A DNA stretch of 9,402 nucleotides. Origin: CAZBQJ01 sp964494085. Its GTDB lineage: Bacteria > Patescibacteriota > Gracilibacteria > UBA1369. The stretch spans positions 1 to 9,402 of the forward strand of contig CAZBQJ010000005.1 in NCBI GenBank assembly GCA_964494085.1, written 5' to 3'. Under the pieces are notes generated by a model that worked only from the letters and a program-made list of their open reading frames with translations, made no database searches and was not told the DNA's origin. The translations under genes were made by a program, and so were the position numbers. This document shows, piece by piece, positions 1 through 7,515 of the stretch. Every line of letters starts with the position of its first letter. The first letter of the stretch is position 1.

Positions 1-697
1 AATAACGAATGGGTTTTCCGGAAAGCTCGCCCAAAACACACTGACTCATTTCAATTTCTCTTTTCTGATCCGCCTCGGAGATTTGAGCAAGATAAGGATG
101 AGTGACGGTATGCGCTCCTAATTCGATGATGCCGCTCTCAACGGCCTGTTGAACTTGTTTATTGGTCATGCCGCCGTAAAGAGCCTGTATTTCCAGAGGC
201 AATGGATACGTCTCTGCCATCTTTTTGCAAAATTTAATCAGAGAACCGCTAGATTTTGCAAGCGCGCACAGGCTAACCCAAGATTGCTTCCGTTGTTTTA
301 ATGTTCGAAGCGGAAAAATTCGTGAGTTTACGTGCACCTCAGGATAGAGATTCTCAAAGCACAACGCTTTCAAATAGCTAAACCAAAGTAATTCGCCTCC
401 ATCTAAGTGGCCTGTCGAAACGAAGATCGCGGCAGGGAGATTACTCTCAACGAGGAAAGGAAAGACGCACTGAAATGTGCTGTTAAAGCCATCGTCAAAC
501 GTGAGTGCGATCGGTCCGCCGTAACGCGGCGCCTCCTTTCTTTTGTCTTCCAAGTATTCCTCCAAAGACACAATGCGATAACGACTAACCAGCCATTTAA
601 CGTGACGCTCAAACGCCATCTGGGTTAAGGCCTGCCCTACGCACAGTCTCTCAACAGGACTGTCATTTGGAATGACGCCATGATAGAGGAGTATCAT
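1..697 (-). CDS. Polysaccharide deacetylase (NodB-homology domain), 3' end cut by window edge
   Basis: Predicted metal-dependent sugar de-N-acetylase or O-deacetylase of carbohydrate esterase family 4. Reading from 697 to the left edge gives 232 residues without a stop. Seen: an N-terminal strand with LLYHGV (residues 3-8), the motif TFDDG (66-70; D68 and D69 would be catalytic base and metal ligand), and HTVTH (196-200; H196 and H200 would be metal ligands). The window ends at KPIRY (228-232), just where the family's third motif is expected. About 125 residues separate the first two motifs, a long insert. The ATG start is firm: an in-frame TAA lies at 709-707, AAGGA sits 6 nt upstream, and the start overlaps the preceding GT4 stop as ATGA (697-694). 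The fold begins at residue 2, so there is no signal peptide or membrane anchor. This suggests cytoplasmic action on a precursor or lipid-linked glycan (inference). The exact substrate is unknown. Confidence 0.9.
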   Translation of the reverse strand, partial: MILLYHGVIPNDSPVERLCVGQALTQMAFERHVKWLVSRYRIVSLEEYLEDKRKEAPRYGGPIALTFDDGFNSTFQCVFPFLVESNLPAAIFVSTGHLDGGELLWFSYLKALCFENLYPEVHVNSRIFPLRTLKQRKQSWVSLCALAKSSGSLIKFCKKMAETYPLPLEIQALYGGMTNKQVQQAVESGIIELGAHTVTHPYLAQISEADQKREIEMSQCVLGELSGKPIRY

Positions 698-1836
698 GCA
701 TCTTCCTTATCTAGAAATGGGCTAACTCCCAAAAGATTTTCGTATACATTTGTCATGCGTTGAACATAACGATCCAAACTAAAATGCCCAAGCATTTGAG
801 CACGTCCATCTTGCCCCATTCTGATCCGTAATTCGGGAGAATTAATCAAGTTGAGCAAATGTTTCGTAAAAGATAAGGAGTCGCCAGGTTCCGCCAACAA
901 AGCTCCTTTACCATTTATCAAAAGTTCTTCTATAAAGGGCATACGCCAAGAGACAATTGGAACTCCAGCCATCGCCGCCTCCATAACGGCATTTGGCAGG
1001 CCCTCGTCCAAAGATGTAAAACAAAAAACATCTAGGGCGCTTAACAAGACGCTCGCCCCTGTAATCTCCCCAGTAAAAGTGACACAATCAGCAATTCCTA
1101 AAATCATTGCCAGTTTTTCAAGGCGCAACCGTTCTGGGCCATCACCAATCAAAAGAAAGTGAAAACCCTTTACATCTTCCCGTAATACTGCAATCACTCT
1201 CAGGAGCAAATCAAAGCGTTTTTTGGAATCGAGGCGACCTAAAGAACCAATCCACAAATCCTCTTGAGGAAGGCCATAGCTTCGACTCAAATTTTCCCGT
1301 TGAAGTAAGCGATCATTAATTTGGTCTTCTATGGCATTTTGCACCGTATAGATTTGACTAGATCTAAATCTTGAAAACACCCGAATTTTCTTAGCTGCAG
1401 AGTATGAGTTTACTAATAATGCATCTACTAGATAAAGAGTTAACTGGGCTATTACAGGACTATCATGAAAGACTCGAAAGCTACCACGATGTCCTCCGAG
1501 GCTCTTTGCGCCTAGAAATTTCGCGGCTGCTCCGGCATATGGGCTGGCAAATAGGTGCCAACCATGGACCAGTTGCGGTTTGCATATTTGAAGGTTTCTA
1601 ACAATGTGGGATAAACGAGCAATCGGGTTTCTTCGGTGAGGAATGTGAAACAATGGAATATCTAATGCCTCAATGGGCTTTTCCCAATAATCCCCAAAAC
1701 CCGGATGAAGGGTTAAAACAATTGGTTGAAATTTTTCACGATCCAGATGGGATAACCACAGGTAGAGTTGTCGTTCTGCCCCTCCCACGACAAGCTGACC
1801 CGCAATTATGGCAATGGGAATGGCTTGCACATTCAT
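694..1836 (-). CDS. GT4 family glycosyltransferase
   Basis: Predicted retaining GT-B glycosyltransferase that moves a sugar from a nucleotide donor to the growing glycan at the cytoplasmic face of the membrane. The length, 380 aa, is normal for GT4. Seen: an N-terminal glycine loop GQLVVGGAERQL (13-24), which is the acceptor-domain loop; GSLGRLDSKKRFD (197-209), with R201 and K205/K206 as the likely phosphate-contacting residues; GDGPERLRLE (231-240); and a complete EX7E motif, E278 to E286 (EGLPNAVME). There is no signal peptide or membrane helix. The ATG at 1836 has no clear Shine-Dalgarno sequence. The reading frame stays open for about 18 more codons upstream but offers no good alternative start. 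The gap before it holds a small ORF that ends in an ATGA overlap with this start, so translation may be coupled. The 3' end overlaps the deacetylase start by 4 nt. The sugar and linkage cannot be read from the sequence. Confidence 0.93.
   Translation of the reverse strand: MNVQAIPIAIIAGQLVVGGAERQLYLWLSHLDREKFQPIVLTLHPGFGDYWEKPIEALDIPLFHIPHRRNPIARLSHIVRNLQICKPQLVHGWHLFASPYAGAAAKFLGAKSLGGHRGSFRVFHDSPVIAQLTLYLVDALLVNSYSAAKKIRVFSRFRSSQIYTVQNAIEDQINDRLLQRENLSRSYGLPQEDLWIGSLGRLDSKKRFDLLLRVIAVLREDVKGFHFLLIGDGPERLRLEKLAMILGIADCVTFTGEITGASVLLSALDVFCFTSLDEGLPNAVMEAAMAGVPIVSWRMPFIEELLINGKGALLAEPGDSLSFTKHLLNLINSPELRIRMGQDGRAQMLGHFSLDRYVQRMTNVYENLLGVSPFLDKEDA
704..708 (-). promoter_or_regulatory. Ribosome binding site for the deacetylase
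   Basis: AAGGA on the minus strand, 6 nt before the ATG at 697-695. It lies inside the last codons of the upstream GT4 gene. With the in-frame TAA at 709-707 it fixes the deacetylase start. Confidence 0.7.
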
Positions 1837-1904
1837 AGATTCAGTTTGAGGCGCGTGAAGAGAAAATATTGGGATGACTTGTTGTCATTAATAATTTTCA
1901 CCAT
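1833..1904 (-). CDS. Candidate small ORF bridging the methyltransferase-GT4 gap (23 aa)
   Basis: The 74-nt gap between the methyltransferase stop (1911) and the GT4 start (1836) holds an ORF that begins with ATG GTG AAA at 1904. It ends in a TGA at 1835-1833, forming an ATGA stop-start overlap with the GT4 ATG at 1836-1834. AAGAG lies at 1918-1914, 9 nt upstream of the ATG, inside the methyltransferase stop region. The 23-residue product begins MVKIIND and is basic and polar with a short aromatic stretch in the middle. I recognise no family. It could be a coupling or leader ORF that delivers ribosomes to the GT4 start, which lacks its own Shine-Dalgarno. A 23-codon open frame also arises easily by chance, so it is a candidate only. 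Confidence 0.25.
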   Translation of the reverse strand: MVKIINDNKSSQYFLFTRLKLNL

Positions 1905-1910
1905 TTCAAG

Positions 1911-2741
1911 TTACTCTTTTCGCACAATACCAATATACTTGGCTTTGGCGGGTGAAAAATTATTGGCATCCATAGACATCTTAACAACCAAAGAATTAGC
2001 GCCAACAATCTGACCAAAATCACGAAACGCCAAATTATCACTAATATCGTCCGATATTAGGTATCCACCAAGACGTAATGCCTTCCATAACCTCTGATAA
2101 GCCCAGATCCTACCTTCATAGGTTTTATCGCTATCATAATGGCACAGATCAATACTACCAAAGCGTTTAATAGCTTTTGGAAGAGCTTCGCGATCAGCTT
2201 GGCGAATAATCAACCATTTTTCATTATATTCTGGCGGAACGACACACCCCACAAACAAATCATTCTTCAGATTCTTTTCAACCCACTCTGGTTCGTAATA
2301 AGGCATATCGGTGCTTATTAAAAATGCGCCATCTCGCTGAGAAAGCGAAAGAAGAAAAACAAGAGATGACCAGCCATAAGCAACTCCTGTTTCAATTACA
2401 TTCTGCGCCTTAGTAAATTCGGAAATCCAATACAGCAAATCTAAACTGCCTGCTCCGCCCAAGGTAACAGGACACTTTTTAACCATTTCTTCAGCATAAT
2501 AAAATTCTTTAGGAAATATATCTCTAACTTTTTGATTAGGAACCGACGATCTTCCTGAAATCTTTCCTAAAGATTCCCAGACATTTATTGCTCGATCCTC
2601 ACACCATTCCTGCGCTTTTTCCGATTCGTTCAGATGTAACGGGTAACCCAAAATCCTTTTTTTTATTGTCCTAAATAATTCGGGATAAAGTTCAGGGCGT
2701 TTGATAAACCAACGAATATGGTTAATGTAATTGGACATCAT
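1911..2741 (-). CDS. Class I SAM-dependent methyltransferase, possibly sugar O-methyltransferase (Methyltransf_24/TylF-like)
   Basis: Predicted cytoplasmic methyltransferase of 276 aa. The first ~90 residues form a charged, largely helical extension. The Rossmann core then shows motif I, NVIETGVAYGWSS (114-126), which binds SAM. An acidic strand end, STDMPYYEPEW (143-153), follows, with D145 probably contacting the ribose. Next are IDLCHYDSDKTYEG (197-210) and GGYLISDDI (225-233). The pattern of D203 with D231 and D232 matches the metal-binding layout known for the sugar O-methyltransferases NovP and TylF (alignment by eye, so inference). In this locus it most likely methylates a sugar hydroxyl of the repeat unit or a terminal sugar. 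Two ATG codons are adjacent at 2741; the first is chosen because AAGGAG lies 12 nt upstream and the second would be farther away. It is separated by 57 nt from the upstream Wzy-like gene. A short ORF joins it to the downstream GT4. Confidence 0.85.
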   Translation of the reverse strand: MMSNYINHIRWFIKRPELYPELFRTIKKRILGYPLHLNESEKAQEWCEDRAINVWESLGKISGRSSVPNQKVRDIFPKEFYYAEEMVKKCPVTLGGAGSLDLLYWISEFTKAQNVIETGVAYGWSSLVFLLSLSQRDGAFLISTDMPYYEPEWVEKNLKNDLFVGCVVPPEYNEKWLIIRQADREALPKAIKRFGSIDLCHYDSDKTYEGRIWAYQRLWKALRLGGYLISDDISDNLAFRDFGQIVGANSLVVKMSMDANNFSPAKAKYIGIVRKE

Positions 2742-2753
2742 TATTTTTAGTAT

Positions 2754-2759
2754 CTCCTT
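2754..2759 (-). promoter_or_regulatory. Ribosome binding site for the methyltransferase
   Basis: AAGGAG on the minus strand, 12 nt before the first of two adjacent ATG codons (2741-2739). The spacing is longer than ideal, which favours the first ATG over the second. Confidence 0.6.
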
Positions 2760-2798
2760 ACCGCGATTGCGCTTTAAGCCGTCGTGACACTACCATTA

Positions 2799-4040
2799 TC
2801 ACATATTTTTGTATCTACCAGAGTAATTCTCAAATGAATTTGGCTTTGAATATTTTGGAACTGATTTCTCTATAGTTATCATTGGAGATTCAAGAAAAGA
2901 ATAGCTATATGCAATCACCGCGCATCCCCAAACATAAGCAAAGGTTGTATTTGCCACAAACACCGTGATGAAGCCAAAAACGACTAGCGGGAATGGGTCA
3001 AGGTCACTTAGAACGTTCAAGCCATATCGAAAACTATTTCTTAGAGCAATTAACCACAACACAGAAAACGGAATGACTGGGAAGATTCCCGAACCAAGCC
3101 AAAGCAGAAGGAAGGGATTATGTGGACTAGATATTGGAAGAATGCCGATTTGACCATAGCGCGCAATATTCCTTGAGCCTCCCAAGACATTTGTTCCATA
3201 ACCAAGCCACGGACGAAGTTGAATTAATTGCACAGAGGCGCGCCAAATAGTTAATCTACCGGTATCTTCTGTCAATCGCAATTGATAATATTGAAGGCCT
3301 GTTTTTGTAAGAGGAATCATATTAAATATAAGATAAATAATGCCAAGTCCTATAACAGCCCTCACCCGATAATGTTTAGGAATAAATCTTATCCCACACA
3401 TACCAGCAACAACCAAGGCAAATAATGCGCCGCGGCTGACTGTCAGCATTAGCAACATTAACCCACCGACAGCCATTCCCCAAAAAAGCAAACGCCTCAG
3501 ACCGTGTTTTTTCCATCCTAAAGCCCAAAAAATCAGAGCGCAAAAGCCAAGCCATGCCGCATAATCATTAGCATTGTCAATTCCACTTCCAGAATATAAC
3601 GCTTCTCGAACATATGCTTCAGATGGCTTATTAATCAAGTCAAATCGCAAGATGACGGCAATTAAAAACATAGCGAATGCTAGATGTTTGAAAAAACCTG
3701 GTCGCTTAGTTAGTACAAAAACCGGTATTATAAGAATTAACCAAGACCAAAACGGCTCATTATATGGGTCAGCCAATGATGTCTTAAAAACAAAAAGTTG
3801 AATTAATAAATGTAAACCCGTTGTAAATCCAACTAATAACAGCATTGTTTTACCATTCTTTCCAAAATCTCCAACAAATAATGAGATTAAGGTTAATACA
3901 AACAACCATAGAACTGCCAAATACGGAACATAAATATCAAAAGGGACGGCCAACAAAGAATAGAACAAATAGCCAAAGAATAAAAGCTCCACACTTTGCA
4001 TTAGATTGCTGTTTTTATGGGAGGAGATCCATTTGCTCAT
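2799..4040 (-). CDS. Wzy/O-antigen ligase-family integral membrane protein
   Basis: A 413-residue polytopic membrane protein, probably the polymerase joining lipid-linked repeat units on the outer face of the cytoplasmic membrane, or a ligase transferring the glycan. Hydrophobic segments lie at about 15-34, 38-56, 65-85, 98-112, 118-133, 157-175, 185-215 (one or two), 227-243, 309-333 and 350-384. Family landmarks: IDNANDYAAWLGF (154-166); TVSRGALFALV (200-210); the periplasmic-loop segment GRLTIWRASVQLIQLRPWLG (261-280) with R262 and R267; and SPHNPFLLLWLGSGIF (305-320), where H307 fits the conserved His of the PF04932 family. The last ~30 residues are hydrophilic and basic. Polymerase and ligase members cannot be separated reliably by sequence. 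Polymerase is favoured because the gene sits among repeat-unit glycosyltransferases. The ATG at 4040 has GAGAG 5 nt upstream (4050-4046) and lies 23 nt after the preceding GT4 stop. Parts of the gene look AT-rich, as is common for these proteins. Confidence 0.9.
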   Translation of the reverse strand: MSKWISSHKNSNLMQSVELLFFGYLFYSLLAVPFDIYVPYLAVLWLFVLTLISLFVGDFGKNGKTMLLLVGFTTGLHLLIQLFVFKTSLADPYNEPFWSWLILIIPVFVLTKRPGFFKHLAFAMFLIAVILRFDLINKPSEAYVREALYSGSGIDNANDYAAWLGFCALIFWALGWKKHGLRRLLFWGMAVGGLMLLMLTVSRGALFALVVAGMCGIRFIPKHYRVRAVIGLGIIYLIFNMIPLTKTGLQYYQLRLTEDTGRLTIWRASVQLIQLRPWLGYGTNVLGGSRNIARYGQIGILPISSPHNPFLLLWLGSGIFPVIPFSVLWLIALRNSFRYGLNVLSDLDPFPLVVFGFITVFVANTTFAYVWGCAVIAYSYSFLESPMITIEKSVPKYSKPNSFENYSGRYKNM

Positions 4041-4063
4041 GATTACTCTCGCATGAAAGAATT

Positions 4064-5233
4064 CTAAATAAACTTCTTAAAATATCTTAAATGCTCGTTA
4101 GCTATATGATCGCGATCATAAGATTTTGCTTTTAATCGCGAAACATTCCCCATCATTTTTCTAAGTTTTTTATCTCCCAATAGTACCTGAAGAGCATCCG
4201 CTAATGCCGAAACATCCTCAGCCGGAATCAACAAACCATTTTTTCCATCAACGACCAGATCTTCGCTCGCCCCTTGTAAACTCGCTATAAGCGGCAACCC
4301 GCTAGCCATCGCCTCCAAGGCAACAAGAGGCATTCCTTCAATCAATGATGGCATTGCATAAATATCTGCTGCCTTGAAGTATGTTTCAATTTTTTCACTA
4401 TCGGGCATAATGCGCCCAGAAAAATCAATCCCCACGGGCAAAGCTTGACTACATAAGCGAACATGTTCGGTAACACCCATTTGCTCTACAACTGGCGCAA
4501 GGGAACTCACACCTTTTCCTACAATGAGACATAATGCAACCGGGTTTTTAGGGGCTATTAGAGACATCGCCTGAATTAAGTAATTAAATCCTTTCTTGGG
4601 ATGATTTCTACCAACTGCCAGAATTACCAGCTGACCGGAATTTATCCCCAAGGAACGACGAGCTTGTTCGTTTCTTCTCGCTAATGTATGAAAGCATATT
4701 CCATTAGGGATCAACGTGATTAACTGTTCGCTAACGCCCAATTTGACATATTCATTATAAATATCATTGCTAATTGCAATCAGACCGTCTGCATGACGAA
4801 GGGCATGAACAATCATACGATCTCTTTTTGGATTCAAACGATCTCCGTAGCCAATTTCAGGTATGTATTGTATATCGCTACCATGCGAGGTAATAATAAT
4901 GGGGACTTTAATTCTGTTCTTGTTCTTAATAGCTGCATATCCTCCTGGCCAAGCATAGTTTATCTGAACAATATCTGGACGCCATCTGCTGATGCTTCTA
5001 ACTAAGTGCCAGCCTATCCACCATTCAACAAACCCAAATCTCTCAGAGCCACGCGGAAGCCAAAACCGTTCAAGCTCATAATTATGGCGATGGGCAGGAT
5101 ATCCTTGACGCGTAGATGTACTGACTAAAACTTCATGGCCTAATGAAACCAACCCTTCAGCCAAATTATGAACAGCCAGTTCGGCGCCACCAATCGTAGG
5201 TAAAAATCTATCCGTAAAACAGAAAATGCGCAT
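4064..5233 (-). CDS. GT4 family glycosyltransferase
   Basis: Predicted retaining GT-B glycosyltransferase, 389 aa, cytoplasmic or peripheral to the membrane. Seen: an N-terminal acceptor loop TIGGAELAVHNLAEGL (13-28); TSHGSD (115-120), the segment usual near the domain cleft; the linker LIPNGI (174-179); VGRNHPKKGFNYLIQA (207-222), with R209 and K214 as the likely donor-phosphate contacts; and a complete EX7E motif, E299 to E307 (EGMPLVALE). The region between about 259 and 286 (CSQALPVGIDFSGRIMPDSE) is longer than the usual short loop before the aaD-Y-mPS segment, a small insertion that may relate to the acceptor. The start is well supported: AAGGA (5247-5243) lies 9 nt upstream and directly follows the stop codon of the preceding GT4 gene, a 14-nt gap that implies translational linkage. 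Donor and linkage specificity cannot be inferred. Confidence 0.94.
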   Translation of the reverse strand: MRIFCFTDRFLPTIGGAELAVHNLAEGLVSLGHEVLVSTSTRQGYPAHRHNYELERFWLPRGSERFGFVEWWIGWHLVRSISRWRPDIVQINYAWPGGYAAIKNKNRIKVPIIITSHGSDIQYIPEIGYGDRLNPKRDRMIVHALRHADGLIAISNDIYNEYVKLGVSEQLITLIPNGICFHTLARRNEQARRSLGINSGQLVILAVGRNHPKKGFNYLIQAMSLIAPKNPVALCLIVGKGVSSLAPVVEQMGVTEHVRLCSQALPVGIDFSGRIMPDSEKIETYFKAADIYAMPSLIEGMPLVALEAMASGLPLIASLQGASEDLVVDGKNGLLIPAEDVSALADALQVLLGDKKLRKMMGNVSRLKAKSYDRDHIANEHLRYFKKFI

Positions 5234-5247
5234 CGATAGGATTCCTT

Positions 5248-6453
5248 TTATAGTTTTGTTAGCATCAACCGCCGATACAGTAACTCAAACGAATCTATAC
5301 TTTTCTCAACATCCAGGTTTTTCTCCACCCAATTACGAGCTGCTCTTCCGATAACATCTCTCTTGCTTTGATTTTCCAGCAACAAGACGATTGATTCTGC
5401 CAAGTCATCCGGATCATATGACCCCAAAATATACTCTTGTCCCGGATTGCCAAATTCTTCCGGTAAGCCTTGATAGGGCGTTAAGATACATGGTAAGCCG
5501 GAAGCCATCGCCTCCGCAACAACATTAGCAAATCCTTCGAGTCTGGAAGGTAATACAAATACATCCGCTATGCACAAATAATCCTCAACATTTTCAACTT
5601 CTCCAGTAAATTTAATTCGTTCTGGCATTGGAGAATTCGATATTAATGCGTCGACCTTCTCGGCAAACATTTTCTCGGCGGGATCAATATTTTTATACCC
5701 TATTGGATGACTATGTCGCGGCCCCACTAACAGAAGATATGCTTTTGGCCGCCGAGCAATAATTTGGGGCCAAGCCTGGAGAAGTACATCTACCCCCTTT
5801 CGAGAAGAAACAAATCCAACAAAAAGAAGGATTTCATCATCTTCTGAAAAACCTAATTTAAAGCGGATTTTATTTCGCTGTATCTTGGAATCGCAGGGCT
5901 TGAAACGTTGAAGATCCACCCCGTTGGGAATTATTTCAATACGGCTCCGAGAAACGCCTTGCCCTGCCAGGGTTTCAGCGACGACGCTACTGCTCGCAAT
6001 CAATGCGTTAAATGGCAAATTTTTTATCCATTGATAAATCATTACCTTAATTCGAGTAGTCGCTGCAGTAACGTTCATTGGACTCATCGTAATTGTATTT
6101 AAGCACGGAATTCCCATCCATCTAGCGCGCCACACCTGCGGTGTTCCATAGATCGAGTGACTAATAATCTGAAGTATGTCGGGATAACGTGAAGCAGTTT
6201 TCCATTTTTCTATCACGCGATGTAGTAAGGCAGCTGATAAGTCCTTATCAGAAGACGCTATCGGAAAACGGTCAATCTCTATCCCATCCACTATTTCATG
6301 CGAAGGAACATCCGAGTGTTGGATGGTCATCACGTGCAACTTAACGCCCCGCTCAAGTAGCTTCGGAACATAGCGTCGAAAACGCTCGGTTGCCCCAGAC
6401 AAAACTGGATAATAATACAGCGTTACAAGGCATACCTCTATTTCATCAACCAT
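5248..6453 (-). CDS. GT4 family glycosyltransferase
   Basis: Predicted retaining GT-B glycosyltransferase of 401 aa. Seen: an N-terminal Rossmann strand and loop, VTLYYYPVLSGATERFRRYV (10-29), in which SGATE stands where many GT4 enzymes have GGAE; the domain linker IIPNGVDLQRFKP (174-186); FVGFVSSRKGVDVLLQAW (211-228), with K219 the likely phosphate contact and a Phe where the family often has Arg; LLVGP (241-245); and a complete EX7E motif, E306 to E314 (EGFANVVAE). An extended segment at about 247-277 (HSHPIGYK onward) is longer than in the neighbouring GT4 proteins and resembles the insert of GT4 members that act on larger acceptors. No membrane helix is seen. The ATG at 6453 is only 6 nt after the GT2 stop and has no strong ribosome site of its own, so re-initiation by ribosomes finishing GT2 is likely. 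Confidence 0.93.
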   Translation of the reverse strand: MVDEIEVCLVTLYYYPVLSGATERFRRYVPKLLERGVKLHVMTIQHSDVPSHEIVDGIEIDRFPIASSDKDLSAALLHRVIEKWKTASRYPDILQIISHSIYGTPQVWRARWMGIPCLNTITMSPMNVTAATTRIKVMIYQWIKNLPFNALIASSSVVAETLAGQGVSRSRIEIIPNGVDLQRFKPCDSKIQRNKIRFKLGFSEDDEILLFVGFVSSRKGVDVLLQAWPQIIARRPKAYLLLVGPRHSHPIGYKNIDPAEKMFAEKVDALISNSPMPERIKFTGEVENVEDYLCIADVFVLPSRLEGFANVVAEAMASGLPCILTPYQGLPEEFGNPGQEYILGSYDPDDLAESIVLLLENQSKRDVIGRAARNWVEKNLDVEKSIDSFELLYRRLMLTKL

Positions 6454-6459
6454 AATACT

Positions 6460-7425
6460 TTATCGCAGCCCACGATTAAACTTAATAAGATTTTCTACAG
6501 ATTCGAATAACAGTCGAACTGAATACAAATCTATCCCATATTTAATTGACTGAACAAATGCCCATATCATCCGCTTCGCGTTCCCATTTTTCCCATACAA
6601 GGGAATAAGATTTTGCCAAGTTCTTTTATACGAACGCTTCAAGGAGGAAATTAACTTCTCACGTTTTACTATCATTGTTGCCTGGAAACTGTAATCCAAT
6701 GCCTTGATTTTATTTTCGTATGTTGAAATGTTTGGACTACTCAGGCTTCCTAAAAGTTTATATCGAGTGACGCATATCCTGCTAATGTATGCAAAATGGG
6801 CATCTGCCAAACTTAATCGCCACCACAATTCGAAATCCTCTGGACCATTCAACGCCTCATTAAAGAAGCCTACTTTTTCTAATATTTCTCGTCGCATCAA
6901 AACGGAGCTAGGACAGATAAAATTCGAAACAACTAAACTTTCCGGCATTCCGCTTTTAATAAAGAACAAGTTCCCGGCTATTTGCTCCACATTTAATAAC
7001 TTTACTCCCTTTGAAGTTTGTTCAAATCCAGATTCTTTTAGATTAGTATTCAAATCTATATTCAAAAAATCCCCAAAAAGGACGTCCAGTTGCGGATATG
7101 AACTCATAATCTCTACTTGATCGGCTAATTTCTTGGCGCCCCATTCGTCATCAGAATCTAAAAAAGCCAAATACTCACCTAAGGAATATTCTATTGCCCG
7201 GTTCCGGGCGTACGCGACTCCATGATTTCCATCGAAAAAATATTTAATTCGTTTATCTTGATAAGATCTCACCACATTTTCAGTCTCGTCTATAGAGCCA
7301 TCATTCCATATAACCAATTCCCAAGCAGGAAAAGTTTGCGCCAGTACAGAATCTATCGATCTTCGAAGATATTTGGCATGATTATATGTCGGCATAATCA
7401 CCGATACAACAGGAATATTTTTCAT
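6460..7425 (-). CDS. GT2 family (GT-A fold) glycosyltransferase
   Basis: Predicted inverting glycosyltransferase of 321 aa, the only GT-A enzyme in the window. Numbered from the ATG at 7425: the opening strand VVSVIMPTYNHAKYLRRSI (6-24); VIWNDGSIDET (38-48), with D42 contacting the nucleotide base; GVAYARNRAI (69-78); the metal-binding DXD region LDSDDEW (89-95; D90, D92, D93); and GPEDFELWWRL (194-204), where E196/D197 fits the usual ED catalytic-base motif. The C-terminal ~80 residues are basic and helical but show no clear membrane segment, so it is probably peripheral. Start choice: the frame extends to a GTG at 7446 and beyond, but the ATG at 7425 gives the usual short lead (MKNIPVVSV) to the first strand, so it is preferred. 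Neither start has a good Shine-Dalgarno. The gene follows a GT4 gene in the same reading frame and precedes another GT4 by 6 nt. Confidence 0.92.
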   Translation of the reverse strand: MKNIPVVSVIMPTYNHAKYLRRSIDSVLAQTFPAWELVIWNDGSIDETENVVRSYQDKRIKYFFDGNHGVAYARNRAIEYSLGEYLAFLDSDDEWGAKKLADQVEIMSSYPQLDVLFGDFLNIDLNTNLKESGFEQTSKGVKLLNVEQIAGNLFFIKSGMPESLVVSNFICPSSVLMRREILEKVGFFNEALNGPEDFELWWRLSLADAHFAYISRICVTRYKLLGSLSSPNISTYENKIKALDYSFQATMIVKREKLISSLKRSYKRTWQNLIPLYGKNGNAKRMIWAFVQSIKYGIDLYSVRLLFESVENLIKFNRGLR

Positions 7426-7515
7426 AGATGAACTCAGATTCACCACGATATCAGAGGTTGTGGCAGTTTTCAGAATTTCTGCGTCGATGGCTTTTATCGC
7501 AACAAAAGATGCCGA

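Noticed and set aside
403..612. Minus-strand open frame of 69 codons
   Set aside because: It overlaps the deacetylase in another frame. The deacetylase frame carries TFDDG and HTVTH and is open to the window edge.
851..1162. Plus-strand open frame of 103 codons
   Set aside because: It is antisense to the GT4 gene at 694-1836, has a basic low-information product and has no motif.
2758..2796. A 12-codon ORF in the gap before the methyltransferase (begins MVVSRR)
   Set aside because: It has no ribosome site, and its stop overlaps the methyltransferase's AAGGAG. It is too short to support.
2742..2798. Possible terminator or promoter in the 57-nt gap
   Set aside because: The only inverted match is a very short GCG/CGC pairing without a T-run, and no paired -35/-10 boxes stand out.
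1911..4040. AT-rich patches in the methyltransferase and Wzy-like genes as a sign of recent transfer
   Set aside because: Hand counts give about 27-28% GC at 2461-2520 and 3841-3900, against 45-48% at 1081-1140 and 121-180. But 3061-3120 inside the Wzy-like gene is also about 47%, so the contrast is patchy and normal for such loci.
6704..7120. Plus-strand open frame of 138 codons
   Set aside because: It lies wholly inside the GT2 gene, whose catalytic motifs are clear, and its product shows no recognisable domain. It is an antisense shadow.
7444..7446. GTG as the GT2 start
   Set aside because: It has no Shine-Dalgarno, and the ATG 21 nt downstream gives the usual N-terminus for the family. 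It remains possible.
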